Assembly: GCA_965226825.1 (NCBI GenBank)
Contig: CBDDED010000003.1
Coordinates: 2,232,001 to 2,296,000, forward strand
Length of the DNA stretch: 64,000 bases
Direction: 5' to 3'
DNA from: Io17-Chloro-G2 sp965226825
Lineage (GTDB): Bacteria > Chloroflexota > Dehalococcoidia > Lucifugimonadales > UBA3495
Made by a program: the position numbers and the translations under genes. The notes under the pieces were generated by a model. That model saw only the letters and a program-made list of their open reading frames with translations. It made no database searches and was not told the DNA's origin. Each line of letters opens with the position of its first letter. The stretch's first letter is position 1. This document shows, one piece after another, positions 24,222 to 33,291 of the stretch.

Positions 24222-24810
24222 GAATACTTCAGTTCCATTCCACGAGCCACTTTGGTGGCTAATATGGAGCAGCCAAGGGCGGCAACCACCAAATCTGCTC
24301 TCGGGGAATAAGGATCAGCGGCATCTTCCACTTCCTCCTGCGGCGGCGTCCGACCGAGTACACACCGGTGCTCTTATTTGCTTGAGAGACGGCTTAAACC
24401 TGTGACACCGGCGGAGCCTGACCGCTCTGACCGGTACGACGGCTTGGCTTTCCGAGCCGCTGTCTTAGCACCGCACGATTTCTATGGGGCCTATGGCGGA
24501 CGAACGCGCGCCGGGCATCGCTTATCGTGGGTGTTACACTGAGTGTGTCAGGTTGTCTGAAGGCGCCGGAACCGTCCGATGCTAATCGTTGATTAAACCT
24601 CAGCTGCTGAACACGGGCATTGCCTGGCCGGTCTGCCTCGATCATCACACTTGATTATCTGCCTTGATCACCGCCTTTATTTGATCGCCGTAACCAATCG
24701 CCGTTGATTGGGAGTGGTAGTCGCCGCCGTCCTGAAGGGGAACAAACAACATCGGAACGCAAACGGCGCAAGAAGGGCATAGTGAGGTAAACAAAGCGTG
24801 GTTTCTGGCC
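24222..24810. other. Intergenic, no gene seen
   Basis: About 590 bp. No RNA, repeat or convincing ORF recognised. Confidence 0.4.
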
Positions 24811-25956
24811 GTGCTTTCACTTACCGTTTTTGCCAACATAAGCGCGATCCTGATTATTCCGCCGCTCCTGGTGGAAATTGCGACCGACCTGGAAATAACG
24901 GTGGCGGCCGCAGGCCAGTTGGCTACGGCAACCTTCGCGGGCTGGGCATTTACGGGGGTCTGCGGAGGCCCCCTATCCGATTCCTTTGGCCGCCGACCGG
25001 TGGTTCTAGCGGGGTTGGCGGCCCTTACAATTTCCATACTGGCATCCGCCTTCGCGCCAAATTTCGAAGCGCTGATTGCACTCCGGGTGTTGACCGGCCT
25101 TAGCGGCGGAATAATACCTCCCACCGTAGTTGGAGCAGTGGCCGATGTCATTTCGACCGCCAGGCGCGCCCAGGCACTTGGAATCCTGGTGGCTACTCAA
25201 GGGCTGGCTTCGGCAATCAGCGTCCCGGTGGTTGCGTTGCTGGCAAACGTGGGTGACTGGCGGTTTGCCTTTATGGTTGCCGGTTTGATGCTGGGTGCGG
25301 TGCTTATAGCGAACTGGCTCTGGCTTCCGAGAGACGGTGGGGAGCGAGTCCGCAACTGGGTATTCTTTTCCAGATATTGGTCGCTGGTGTCGTTGCGGTT
25401 TTTCCGCGTGGCCGTAGCGGTAAATCTGACGCAGCGCATCGCTTTCTGGGGAACGATCAGCTTTTTCGCCGCCTACCTGATCCATACCTACGATTTGAGC
25501 CTGGGATTTGTGGCCCTACCGCTGGCGATAGTGGCGATTGGGCAGATAATCGGGAGTTATGCCGCAGCGTTCGTAGTGAACAGAAGGCAACGCGCGGCGC
25601 TCATCGCTGCTGCCACAGTGTCAGGGGGCGTTTGCGGGTTCCTGTTCTTTACCGTCGACTTCGGACTCTGGGCGTCGGTGGCCGTGGCAACGGTTGGAAC
25701 GGGCTTGCTGAGCGTGTCGTTCCCAGCCCTGGTTACTGCCAGCACCGAGTATTCAGGACAATCCAAGGCCACGGGAGTGGGTCTTATGGGTTTCAGCAAC
25801 CAGATCGGCGGAGTTCTGGGCGCCGGGGTCGCGGGAGCATTGTTGGCGAGTACGGGCTATGCGGGAATAGGCTACCTGTGCCTCGGCGTCACCGTCGCAA
25901 GCGCACTGCTGACGAGCCTCTTCGGCCGGCAGTTCGGGGAAAACGCCGGCGTCTGA
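24811..25956 (+). CDS. MFS transporter
   Basis: 381 residues with about twelve hydrophobic segments. The loop GGPLSDSFGRRPVVL carries the MFS signature between helices 2 and 3. GTG at 24811 is the only usable start in frame and leaves a very short N-terminus before the first helix, so the true start may have been lost or may use an unusual codon. Closest in feel to drug:H+ antiporter or sugar-efflux transporters; substrate unknown. No co-directional neighbour. Confidence 0.82.
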   Translation: MLSLTVFANISAILIIPPLLVEIATDLEITVAAAGQLATATFAGWAFTGVCGGPLSDSFGRRPVVLAGLAALTISILASAFAPNFEALIALRVLTGLSGGIIPPTVVGAVADVISTARRAQALGILVATQGLASAISVPVVALLANVGDWRFAFMVAGLMLGAVLIANWLWLPRDGGERVRNWVFFSRYWSLVSLRFFRVAVAVNLTQRIAFWGTISFFAAYLIHTYDLSLGFVALPLAIVAIGQIIGSYAAAFVVNRRQRAALIAAATVSGGVCGFLFFTVDFGLWASVAVATVGTGLLSVSFPALVTASTEYSGQSKATGVGLMGFSNQIGGVLGAGVAGALLASTGYAGIGYLCLGVTVASALLTSLFGRQFGENAGV

Positions 25957-26209
25957 ACCGCCGTGGAGAAAAGGCACGTTGGACGGGATTCAAAACGGAG
26001 TGGGTTTAAACATAGGAAGATGCAATCTGCAGAGATAGGTTGGACATTGCACAAAACGGAGTACCCTGCCAGTCCAAGATTGGCAGGGTTAGAGGCGGTG
26101 CGAGTGTCAACGGCGGCAGGGAAAACCACTGGGCGGCGGATTTTCGGCGGGTGTTAAGGCAGGTATCCCCCGGAGTTACTCACGGTTTTCCCTGGCCGAC
26201 CGAGTACGG

Positions 26210-26515
26210 TCAGGATTTTAATTCCACCAGGGCGTTGCGGTAACGAGTTGTGCCGATGTTGGTCACCCGGTGTGCGCCGTGGCCGGCGGTGAAATTGACC
26301 TGGCCCAAAGGATATTCCAACTCCTCGGTGGTGCCGTCCTCCCATTCCCGCAAGAGTTTTCCCGGCTCAACCACGATGGTAAGGTAGTCCTGGTCGTGAA
26401 CGTGCCAGGCGCTGCTTTCTCCAGGGTCCAATTCCAGGTTCCACGACTTGATCTTTTCGTTCTCGAACAAGAAATGGTTGGCCACCGGGCCGAGGGGTTC
26501 ATCTCCACGGGGCAT
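26210..26515 (-). CDS. Cupin-domain protein
   Basis: 101 residues, start preceded by AGGAGAAAGG. Cupin motif 1 is SSAWHVHDQDYLTIVVEPG (His pair, then a late acidic residue); motif 2 is NFTAGHGAHRVTNIGTTRYR. A small single-domain metal-binding beta barrel; enzymatic or binding role unknown. Lies 220 bp upstream of the divergently read SDR gene. Confidence 0.78.
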   Translation of the reverse strand: MPRGDEPLGPVANHFLFENEKIKSWNLELDPGESSAWHVHDQDYLTIVVEPGKLLREWEDGTTEELEYPLGQVNFTAGHGAHRVTNIGTTRYRNALVELKS

Positions 26516-26737
26516 GACCTTTCTCCTGTGACGCTGGATGGGTTCGTGCTAAAACGCGGGCAAAACGCCAGTGGCCGGATGCTATTGTCCTAAGGATAAC
26601 ACGGCTTACCCGCGCTGCTTACGGTGGCAGAGAGGTTGGGTTGACAGCCGGTACCCTCGGCATAAAATGACCCCAAGTGCGGTTGGCCCGGCGGACCGGG
26701 CTCTGGCGCATATGGGGCCCATGATGGGGGAAGAATT

Positions 26738-27502
26738 ATGGACAGGTTGCAGGGCAAGGTAATGATAGTCACCGGCGGGGCCAACGGCATTGGCCGGGCC
26801 TACGTTGACGGGTTGGCCCGGGAGGGCGCCAAGGTTGTGGTGGCGGACATCGATGCCGCGGGCGCCGAGACTGCGGCGGCGCAATTGGCCGAGGCTGGGC
26901 ACGAATCCCTGGCTGTCCCCACCGACGTATCCCGCGAGGCAGACGCAGAAAACCTGGCCAAAGCAACGTTGGAACGGTTTGGGCGAATCGACGGTCTGGT
27001 CAACAATGCCGCCATTTTCCAGCGGCCTGCCATGTACCACGGACCCATCGAAGACCTGTCAGTGGAGGAATGGGACCGGTTGATGGCGGTCAATTTGAGG
27101 GGCACCTTCCTGTGCAGCCGGGCGGTGGTCCCCACCATGAAAGAGCAGCAAAAGGGCAAGATTGTCAACGTAAGCTCGGGCACAGTGTCCCGCGGTTCGG
27201 CCCAAATTATTCACTACGTCACCTCCAAGGCGGGCGTGATCGGGTTCACCCGGACCCTGGCGAGGGAGCTTGGCGATTACAACATCAACGTCAACGCCGT
27301 GGCCCCCGGGTTAACCGAGACCATGGATGAGGTGAACGAGTCAGCCGCGCAGCAACGGCAGTTGCGCATTCAATCCAGGGCCATCAAACGGGCTGAAGTC
27401 GCGGAAGACCTGGTGGGGCCGGTAGTCTTCCTATGCTCCCCCGACAGCGACTTCATGACCGGTCAAACCGTCGTGGTGGATGGCGGGGTGTGGATGCATT
27501 AG
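26738..27502 (+). CDS. Short-chain dehydrogenase/reductase (SDR)
   Basis: 254 residues. Cofactor motif TGGANGIGRAYVDGL, acidic VVVADIDA (NAD preference), NNAA, then active-site Ser in VNVSSG and YVTSK. C-terminus SDFMTGQTVVVDGG. FabG-like oxidoreductase of unknown alcohol/ketone. It lies 122 bp before a PF04909 amidohydrolase on the same strand, mirroring the amidohydrolase-SDR pair at 14.3-16.3 kb. Confidence 0.88.
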   Translation: MDRLQGKVMIVTGGANGIGRAYVDGLAREGAKVVVADIDAAGAETAAAQLAEAGHESLAVPTDVSREADAENLAKATLERFGRIDGLVNNAAIFQRPAMYHGPIEDLSVEEWDRLMAVNLRGTFLCSRAVVPTMKEQQKGKIVNVSSGTVSRGSAQIIHYVTSKAGVIGFTRTLARELGDYNINVNAVAPGLTETMDEVNESAAQQRQLRIQSRAIKRAEVAEDLVGPVVFLCSPDSDFMTGQTVVVDGGVWMH

Positions 27503-27624
27503 GGAGCAATACGCCGAGCAGGCACGACACCGCGGCAAGCACGGTGCCGGTGATGACGTCAGTTTTTCCAGACCGGCGGATTGTTCCCAGGTTTGGACCA
27601 CTTATTGACCGCAGGAGGGCCGAT

Positions 27625-28716
27625 ATGGCTACCCAGACCAAGCTTCAAATCATAGATGCCGACTCTCACGTGCTGGAAACCGAGCACACCTGGGACTACA
27701 TGGAGCCTGCCGAAGAGAAGTACCGCCCTCAACTGCTGTATTCTCCCAACGACCCTACCCGGCAATACTGGGCCATCGACGGCAAAATCCGCGGGTTGCG
27801 CTTCCCCACGTTGACCGAGCAACAACTCCGGGATAAATCCGTGCAGTCGGGAAGGAACGTTGAAACACCACAGGCGGCGCGCGAGGTGGACGACGTTTCG
27901 CTGCGTCTGAAGCACATGGACGACCTGGGGGTGGATGTTCAGGTGCTCCATAACACGCTGTTCATTGAGCCGGTGGCCCAGAAGCCGGACGTGGACGCGG
28001 CCATTTGCCGCAGTTGGAATCGCTGGCTGGCCGACGTTTGGGCCGATGGCCAGGGACGTCTGCGGTGGTCCTGCGTTCTTCCCACGCTGATGCTGGACGA
28101 GGCGGTGGTCCAGATGCGCTTCGCCAAAGAGCATGGCGCGGTTGCGGTGTGTGTGCGGCCGGTTGAGGGAGACCGGTCCATGCTGGACCCGTATTTCTAT
28201 CCGATCTACGAAGAAGCCAGCCGGCTGGACATGGCCATCGCCGTTCACGTGGCCAACGGCAACTCAGCCAACCTGGACATGTTGAAATCCTTCCCCGGAG
28301 AGGGAGGCTTCTACACCTTCCGAGTCCCCATTGTGGCGTCCTGCTTCATGCTGTTGATGAGCGAGCTTCCCCAGGTGTTTCCCAACCTTCGCTGGGGATT
28401 CATCGAAGCATCAGCGCAGTGGTTGCCGTGGGTCTACCACGAGGCGGCCCGGCGGTCAGCCAGCCAGGGGAAAAAGTTTCCGGAAGACCCGTTCACCGAG
28501 TACAAGGTTTTTGTTACCTGCCAGAGCGACGATGACCTGCCGTACATCCTGAAGTATTCCGGCGAGAATTGCCTTCTGATAGGCACCGACTATGGACACA
28601 CGGACACATCGAGCGAACTGGACGCCATCCTGACGCTGCAAGGCCAGACAGACATCAGCCAAGAAACGAAAGAAATGATCCTGCACCATAACCCCAAGGC
28701 CCTGTATAATATCTAG
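27625..28716 (+). CDS. Amidohydrolase family protein (PF04909 type)
   Basis: 363 residues from ATG 27625, preceded by GCAGGAGGG; the in-frame extension to 27433 overlaps the SDR gene and is rejected. IIDADSHVLE gives the first metal ligand, later AIAVHVANG and GTDYGHTD the others. Paralogous to the product of 14342-15397 (both have the 'D-G-HCD..RLKHMD' type middle and NRWLA/NRWIA segment). Probably a metal-dependent hydrolase or decarboxylase of a xenobiotic-like or aromatic compound. A strong terminator follows. Confidence 0.86.
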   Translation: MATQTKLQIIDADSHVLETEHTWDYMEPAEEKYRPQLLYSPNDPTRQYWAIDGKIRGLRFPTLTEQQLRDKSVQSGRNVETPQAAREVDDVSLRLKHMDDLGVDVQVLHNTLFIEPVAQKPDVDAAICRSWNRWLADVWADGQGRLRWSCVLPTLMLDEAVVQMRFAKEHGAVAVCVRPVEGDRSMLDPYFYPIYEEASRLDMAIAVHVANGNSANLDMLKSFPGEGGFYTFRVPIVASCFMLLMSELPQVFPNLRWGFIEASAQWLPWVYHEAARRSASQGKKFPEDPFTEYKVFVTCQSDDDLPYILKYSGENCLLIGTDYGHTDTSSELDAILTLQGQTDISQETKEMILHHNPKALYNI

Positions 28717-28821
28717 GGAATCCCACCAGAGTGGCGGCGTTGCAATGAGAATTGACGCCTCCCGGAGCAGGTTCCGGGAACAAGAAAAACTGCTGAGGCC
28801 GCGTCGACACCCGGCCATAGT

Positions 28822-28856
28822 AAAAAAGACACCTTCGTTGTGAAGGTGTCTTTTTT
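28822..28856. terminator. Rho-independent terminator
   Basis: AAAAAAGACACCTTC pairs perfectly with GAAGGTGTCTTTTTT across a five-base loop; the A- and T-tracts make it able to work in both directions. It ends the SDR-amidohydrolase unit. Confidence 0.9.
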
Positions 28857-29061
28857 GTTGCCCGGCGGGAAACCTTTGCGGCCTGGCGATTTTGCGGAGG
28901 TCGAGCGGCCTGAGATTTTTGTGGGCCGGTAGCGGCGATGGTGTTGGAGTCGTCATTAATTGCCCGTTCGTTAATGCCATGAGAGTAGGCATGTTCATGG
29001 TCTTGACGGGGTTGAGCGCCGGCTTCCCCACTGGCGTTGTCCCGGCGCCATAACGGCGTTG

Positions 29062-29366
29062 GCGCATAGAAAGGGCTCTGGATTCCCGTTGCGACGAGAA
29101 AGACGGGGGCGGGGCTACCGGGTCTGCGTGGAATATGGGATGGAGTAATGCCGGGGCCAGAGCGTCTTTGGCGCATAGAAAGGGGTCTGGATTCCCGTTG
29201 CGACGAGAAAGACGGGGGCGGGGCTACTGGGTCTGCGGGGAATATGGGATGGAGTAATGCCGGGGCCAGAGCGTCTTTGGCGCATAGAAAGGGCTCTGGA
29301 TTCCCGTTGCGACGAGAATGACGGGGGCGGGGCTACCGGGTCTGCGTGGAATATGGGATGGGCGAA
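29062..29366 (+). repeat. 109-bp tandem repeat built on the REP-like element, about 2.8 copies
   Basis: Units begin at 29062, 29171 and 29280 with GCGCATAGAAAGG; the third diverges after about 85 bp. Each contains the REP-like core GGATTCCCGTTGCGACGAGA followed by GGGGCGGGGCTA. Copies differ at only a few bases, so the amplification is recent. Confidence 0.85.
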
Positions 29367-29423
29367 TTCAGGCGGCAGGTTGGATGATGGTTCACACCGC
29401 GTGCGGGTGGCCCCGACCCACCC

Positions 29424-29463
29424 GGTCATTCTCGTCGCAACGGGAATCCAGAGCCCTTTTGGG
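29424..29463 (-). repeat. REP-like dispersed repeat, inverted
   Basis: GGTCATTCTCGTCGCAACGG then GAATCCAGAGCCCTTTTGGG, opposite in orientation to the tandem copies just upstream, so the two could pair as a long stem. A diverged forward copy follows near 29580-29615. Confidence 0.75.
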
Positions 29464-29751
29464 GCGCCGACACGTTTGTCGCAACGGAGAAACTCCAGGT
29501 TCGAGCAAGCCGCTCCCCTCCCGTAGCCCTTGCTGCTGGAATATTACTGGGACATCGGAGCGTGCCACAAGGACAAAACAGGCTCCGGATTTTCGCTGCC
29601 ACGAGAACGGCGGGAGAGGGGCGCAGCGAGATAAAGGATGATAAGGAGCCACTGTGGATGCGCGAATCGCCCGTCACATTGGAATGCGTTTGCCTTGCGA
29701 ACGGCGGCTGTGATTGACTACCATTTCGAATTGGTGTTTAATTAGTATCTT

Positions 29752-30603
29752 ATGATAATCATTACTAACAAGAAAGAACATACTAATAGCAAGATCGAAA
29801 CTATCTCAGGAGATGGCGGCAAGACTCGAATGACTCAAACCAAGGCGCCCACATTCGGTTGGACGAAAATACTGGGCCGGCTGCAGGCGGCGTCACTCGC
29901 GGACCGCGGGGAGGGTGAGTTCCGCCTTTGGCAGGCGGCCTCTGCTGAATTCGTGGCGGTCCTGCTGTTCATTTTCCTGGGTTGCGGCGCTGTGGTCGTC
30001 AGCGGGGAGATGACCGGCGGCGGGATGACTGTGCCCCGCCTCATATTGATAGCGGCGGTCCACGGGCTTGGCATCACGGCATTGGCATATGCCACCATTA
30101 ACATTTCGGGCGGTCACATCAATCCGGCGGTGACCTTGACGATGCTGGCGACCCGCCAAATCTCCGGGGTCAGGGCGTTGGTCTACCTGGGAGCTCAACT
30201 TGGGGGCGCGGCGGTTGGCGGCCTGCTGCTGTTGGCCGTGGTTCCGGGGGCGTCCGAAACCACCCTGGGGAGTCATTCCCTGGGAGCGGGAGTTGCACCG
30301 TGGGCCGGTGTGTTAACCGAGGCTATCCTGACGTTCAGCCTGGTTTTTGTAATCTTCACCACGGCGGTGAATTCCAGGGAGCTGCGGAACTACGCCCCCA
30401 TTGCCATCGGCCTGGCCGTGTTTGTGACCAATGTTTTTGGCATACCGATTTCCGGGGCCTCTCTGAACCCGGCCCGGAGCTTTGGACCGGCAGTGGTGGC
30501 CTGGGAGTGGGCCGACCATTGGGTTTACTGGGCCGGCCCGGTTGCGGGAGGCGTTCTCGCCGGGTGGGCGTCCCGGTGGGCTTTCCAGCCCCGGCGGAGT
30601 TAA
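29752..30603 (+). CDS. Aquaporin / MIP-family channel
   Basis: Up to 283 residues from ATG 29752; ATG 29830 is an alternative giving a more usual length of 257. Both NPA boxes are present: GGHINPAVT and GASLNPARS. Six membrane helices are evident, with LFIFLGCGAVVV as helix 1. The Arg of the selectivity filter follows the second NPA. Water is the likeliest substrate, though small neutral solutes cannot be excluded. Free-standing; a GC-rich hairpin at about 30619-30643 may end the transcript. Confidence 0.9.
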   Translation: MIIITNKKEHTNSKIETISGDGGKTRMTQTKAPTFGWTKILGRLQAASLADRGEGEFRLWQAASAEFVAVLLFIFLGCGAVVVSGEMTGGGMTVPRLILIAAVHGLGITALAYATINISGGHINPAVTLTMLATRQISGVRALVYLGAQLGGAAVGGLLLLAVVPGASETTLGSHSLGAGVAPWAGVLTEAILTFSLVFVIFTTAVNSRELRNYAPIAIGLAVFVTNVFGIPISGASLNPARSFGPAVVAWEWADHWVYWAGPVAGGVLAGWASRWAFQPRRS

Positions 30604-30688
30604 GGACTATGGGTTTATAGGGCCCGGATTTTATCGGGCCGGCGCGCCGGGTGTTAAAGCCGGGCCATGCCGGCCCAAATCATAACCG

Positions 30689-31216
30689 CTAGCCAAACCA
30701 GCCCATACCCTCGTAGTACCCCTTGATAAAGGCAATCTGCCCGCCGTGAACGATGTTGTCGAAGACCAAAACCCCCAGGGCTTCGCCCAAGGCCAGGGTG
30801 TTGGGCGGCGCCGGGAAGGGGACCTGCTTTTCCAGGTCCGCGGCGGACAGGGATCCCACGTAGGCCAGGGCGTTGGATTTCACGGCGTCGTAGTACCCCA
30901 CCATGACGTCTTTGGCCGGCGGCTGCCATGCGGCCACCTGCTCGGCGGTCCAACCCCGCCCGTTGTCGTCGGGATTGGCGGGCATTCCGAATTTATCGTG
31001 CCAACTGTCGGAGACCCACAGTTGGGGTTTGTCCTGGAAACGGTCGTTGACGAAGCGGTCCACCACCCGGTTCATGTGCCATAGCAGCCACGCTATGGAA
31101 TTGGTCTGGTCGTTGGGACGGCTGGCCATACTGGCGTCGTCCATGTTGGCTAATGATTGGTCCACCATGGACCAATTGCGTTGTAGCGCCGAGATCGCGG
31201 TTCCGGTATCGGACAT
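30689..31216 (-). CDS. DinB-family protein
   Basis: 175 residues, start preceded by GGGGAGAA. Four-helix-bundle pattern with the three-His metal site plausible at AWLLWHMNR, SDSWHDKF and DNIVHGGQIAFI. DinB/YfiT-like proteins are often thiol-dependent transferases or hydrolases that use bacillithiol, mycothiol or similar; which applies here is unknown. First downstream member of the minus-strand run 35641 to 30689. Confidence 0.82.
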   Translation of the reverse strand: MSDTGTAISALQRNWSMVDQSLANMDDASMASRPNDQTNSIAWLLWHMNRVVDRFVNDRFQDKPQLWVSDSWHDKFGMPANPDDNGRGWTAEQVAAWQPPAKDVMVGYYDAVKSNALAYVGSLSAADLEKQVPFPAPPNTLALGEALGVLVFDNIVHGGQIAFIKGYYEGMGWFG

Positions 31217-31283
31217 TTCTCCCCCTGGTTATGCTGGGCTGGATGATTGTTTTCCGGCGCGCCCTGCCGCGGCAATGGCCGGG

Positions 31284-31898
31284 TTAGGGAAGCCAGTTCA
31301 CGAAATTTGAAACCGGTGTACGGCGGGAATCCGGTTGCTCATCGGACACTCCCACTGAGAACATGCCGGCCATCAGCCAGTCCTCCTCCGCACCCAGGGT
31401 TTCACCCAGCTTGGGGTGCCGCGTAGCTCCCCCGGTCTCCCAGGTTACGGCCAACCCCTCGGCCACACCGGCCAGGGCCATATTTTGCACGGCGCAGCAC
31501 ACCGCCGCGTAGTTCTCCATAGTGGTTTCCTCGCTGGGGCCCGGCGTGTAGTAAATGTACATCAGCATGGGAGGTTCGGCCACCGCCTGGCGGGTCCCTT
31601 CGGCCCGCCGCTCGTTGCCGCTGCGCTCCAGGGCGAACTCGTAGGCCAGGTCGGCCGCCTTCTGGCGAGCCTGGCTGTTCTTATCCAACACAAAGATGCG
31701 CCAGGGCTCGGTGAGCCGGTGGTTGGGCGCCCAAACGGCAGTTGCAAGCATGCGCTCCATTGCTGCGCGGTCTACCGGCTGGTCTTTAAACTTCCAGGCC
31801 ATCCTGCGCCCGTGAAGAGCCTGGTAAATGTTCACGTCGGTTTGCGGGATGTCTATTTCGTCGAATTTAACCTTGATGTCCTCGTTCGCTGTGGTCAT
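31284..31898 (-). CDS. Nitroreductase-family protein
   Basis: 204 residues, start preceded by GAGAGGA. FMN-binding features: HGRRMAWKFKDQPVDRAAME at 29-48, TAVWAPNHRLTEPWRIFVL, and the late GLAVTWETGGATRHP. Reduces nitro groups, quinones or related electrophiles with NAD(P)H. Located between DinB and ThuA genes on the same strand with gaps of 67-99 bp, so probably co-expressed. Confidence 0.85.
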   Translation of the reverse strand: MTTANEDIKVKFDEIDIPQTDVNIYQALHGRRMAWKFKDQPVDRAAMERMLATAVWAPNHRLTEPWRIFVLDKNSQARQKAADLAYEFALERSGNERRAEGTRQAVAEPPMLMYIYYTPGPSEETTMENYAAVCCAVQNMALAGVAEGLAVTWETGGATRHPKLGETLGAEEDWLMAGMFSVGVSDEQPDSRRTPVSNFVNWLP

Positions 31899-31997
31899 TA
31901 AATGGTCCTCTCATTTAATAGTGTGCGGCCTGAGCCGTGAATGTTTTCGCCAGGGATTTCCAAACAGTATTTCTGGCAATGTGTAACGGGCGCCGGA

Positions 31998-32693
31998 TCA
32001 GGCGGCCGTTGCCCAGTCGACCCCGTTCAGCACCAATTGCTGGAACTCCGGGGTCTCAAAGCTGAGGCCGTCATGTCCCAACAGCAAAGTGAATACCTTT
32101 CCTGCGCCGTAGTTGCGGGTCCAGCCCAGGGGGAAAGTGCCTCCGGGCATATCTTTGGGCTGCCGGTCGGGGCCCCAGGGATAGGCGCCGCTTTCAGACT
32201 CGCCGGTGATGAACACGTCGTTGCCGTCGACCAGGTTCAAGCCCATGTAAAGCTCATCATTGGTGTCAAAGTCATCGACGGAGCCGATGGCCGGATGCCC
32301 CGGTTTTGAAACGTTGACTCGAAACTTGCCGTAGGGCGGGTGGAAGCTGGTCCCGGTCACCCAACCGCCTCCGGTTATCTCGTGGTACTCGGCCCACTGC
32401 TGGGGTTGGCAGGTGGAAATATGAAGACAAACAAAACCCTTGCCCGACCTTATGAACTCCTGCATGCCGGACCGCTCCTCGTTTGACAAGGCCAGGTCGC
32501 CGAAGTCCGGCAGATTTTCCCGCCGGGTGTTGAAAACCAGGGCATCGTACCCGGCCATCTCCGGTTGACGTGCCAGGACGGATGGATCCGCGGTTACGGT
32601 CACGTCGTGGCCGTGGCCTTTTAGAAACCCCTCAAGGACCGGCGTCGACTCCTCATAGGGGTGCCTTCCGCCGGTAATAACCAACAACTTCAT
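31998..32693 (-). CDS. ThuA-domain protein
   Basis: 231 residues, start preceded by AAAGGAGG. LLVITGGRHPYEESTPVLEG, then YDALVFNTRRENLPD, GKGFVCLHISTCQPQQWAEY and GKVFTLLLGHDG are ThuA (trehalose-utilisation-like, class I glutamine-amidotransferase-fold) features. Often involved in sugar catabolism; here sits with a nitroreductase and a cupin, and its substrate is unknown. Confidence 0.83.
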   Translation of the reverse strand: MKLLVITGGRHPYEESTPVLEGFLKGHGHDVTVTADPSVLARQPEMAGYDALVFNTRRENLPDFGDLALSNEERSGMQEFIRSGKGFVCLHISTCQPQQWAEYHEITGGGWVTGTSFHPPYGKFRVNVSKPGHPAIGSVDDFDTNDELYMGLNLVDGNDVFITGESESGAYPWGPDRQPKDMPGGTFPLGWTRNYGAGKVFTLLLGHDGLSFETPEFQQLVLNGVDWATAA

Positions 32694-32803
32694 TGGAAAC
32701 GGCCTCCTTTCGAACTAATATACTTATTGCCTGCTTGCCGGGGAAATGGAATCCAAGCTGTTCCGGCCCAGCCACCGGTCCAGGAACAACATTTACCCGA
32801 GAA

Positions 32804-33136
32804 TCAATCCTCCAGACGGACGAGAAACTGGGTGGTTTGCGTTAAATCCCTATGGGTGTGGCCGCGGCCGGTCACGTCCTCCATCAACCGGACGTCACCG
32901 GGTCGGAAGACCTGCTTGGAGCCGTCACTGAGGCCAATTTCGACCTCTCCCGCTAGGTGGATGATCAACCGCCGCTCGGGCAGCGGATGAAAGTCCATGC
33001 TGCGCAGTTCCGTAAAGCGACTGATGCTGGCCTCGGCGATGTTGGCGAAAGAGGCAAGCTCGGCTTGGCGGTCTGCCGGCAACTCTTCAATGTGGCTCTC
33101 ACCATCCGGCCCGGCATAGACCCGGTACATGGCCAT
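32804..33136 (-). CDS. Cupin-domain protein
   Basis: 110 residues from ATG 33136, preceded by AGGGGAGAATC; the longer in-frame extension to 33355 is rejected as non-protein-like. RRLIIHLAGEVEIGLSDGSK and FRPGDVRLMEDVTGRGHTHR form a cupin barrel, although motif 1 lacks the usual His pair. Role unknown. Confidence 0.75.
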   Translation of the reverse strand: MAMYRVYAGPDGESHIEELPADRQAELASFANIAEASISRFTELRSMDFHPLPERRLIIHLAGEVEIGLSDGSKQVFRPGDVRLMEDVTGRGHTHRDLTQTTQFLVRLED

Positions 33137-33291
33137 CCTGATTCTCCCCTGTTTACTATTCTGCCGCCAGTAGAACACCGGCTTGCATCCCCGGTCAAGG
33201 GTTGGTAGGCGGGGCCGGCAACCCTCACCCGCACCGGCGTTGGACAGTCTGGAAAACCGTCGTCCTAGCTGTTTTGCCCATGTTCGCGAAA

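Noticed and set aside
24645..25151. Minus-strand frame overlapping the MFS gene start
   Set aside because: Low-complexity Ala/Thr/Pro text typical of a shadow in GC-rich DNA.
29062..29366. CRISPR array
   Set aside because: The repeats are 109-bp direct tandem units with no unique spacers, and no cas genes are present.
29797..29808. GAAACTATCTCA near the aquaporin start, resembling the MITE end
   Set aside because: Only 12 bases match and there is no inverted partner or target duplication within several hundred bases. Probably chance.
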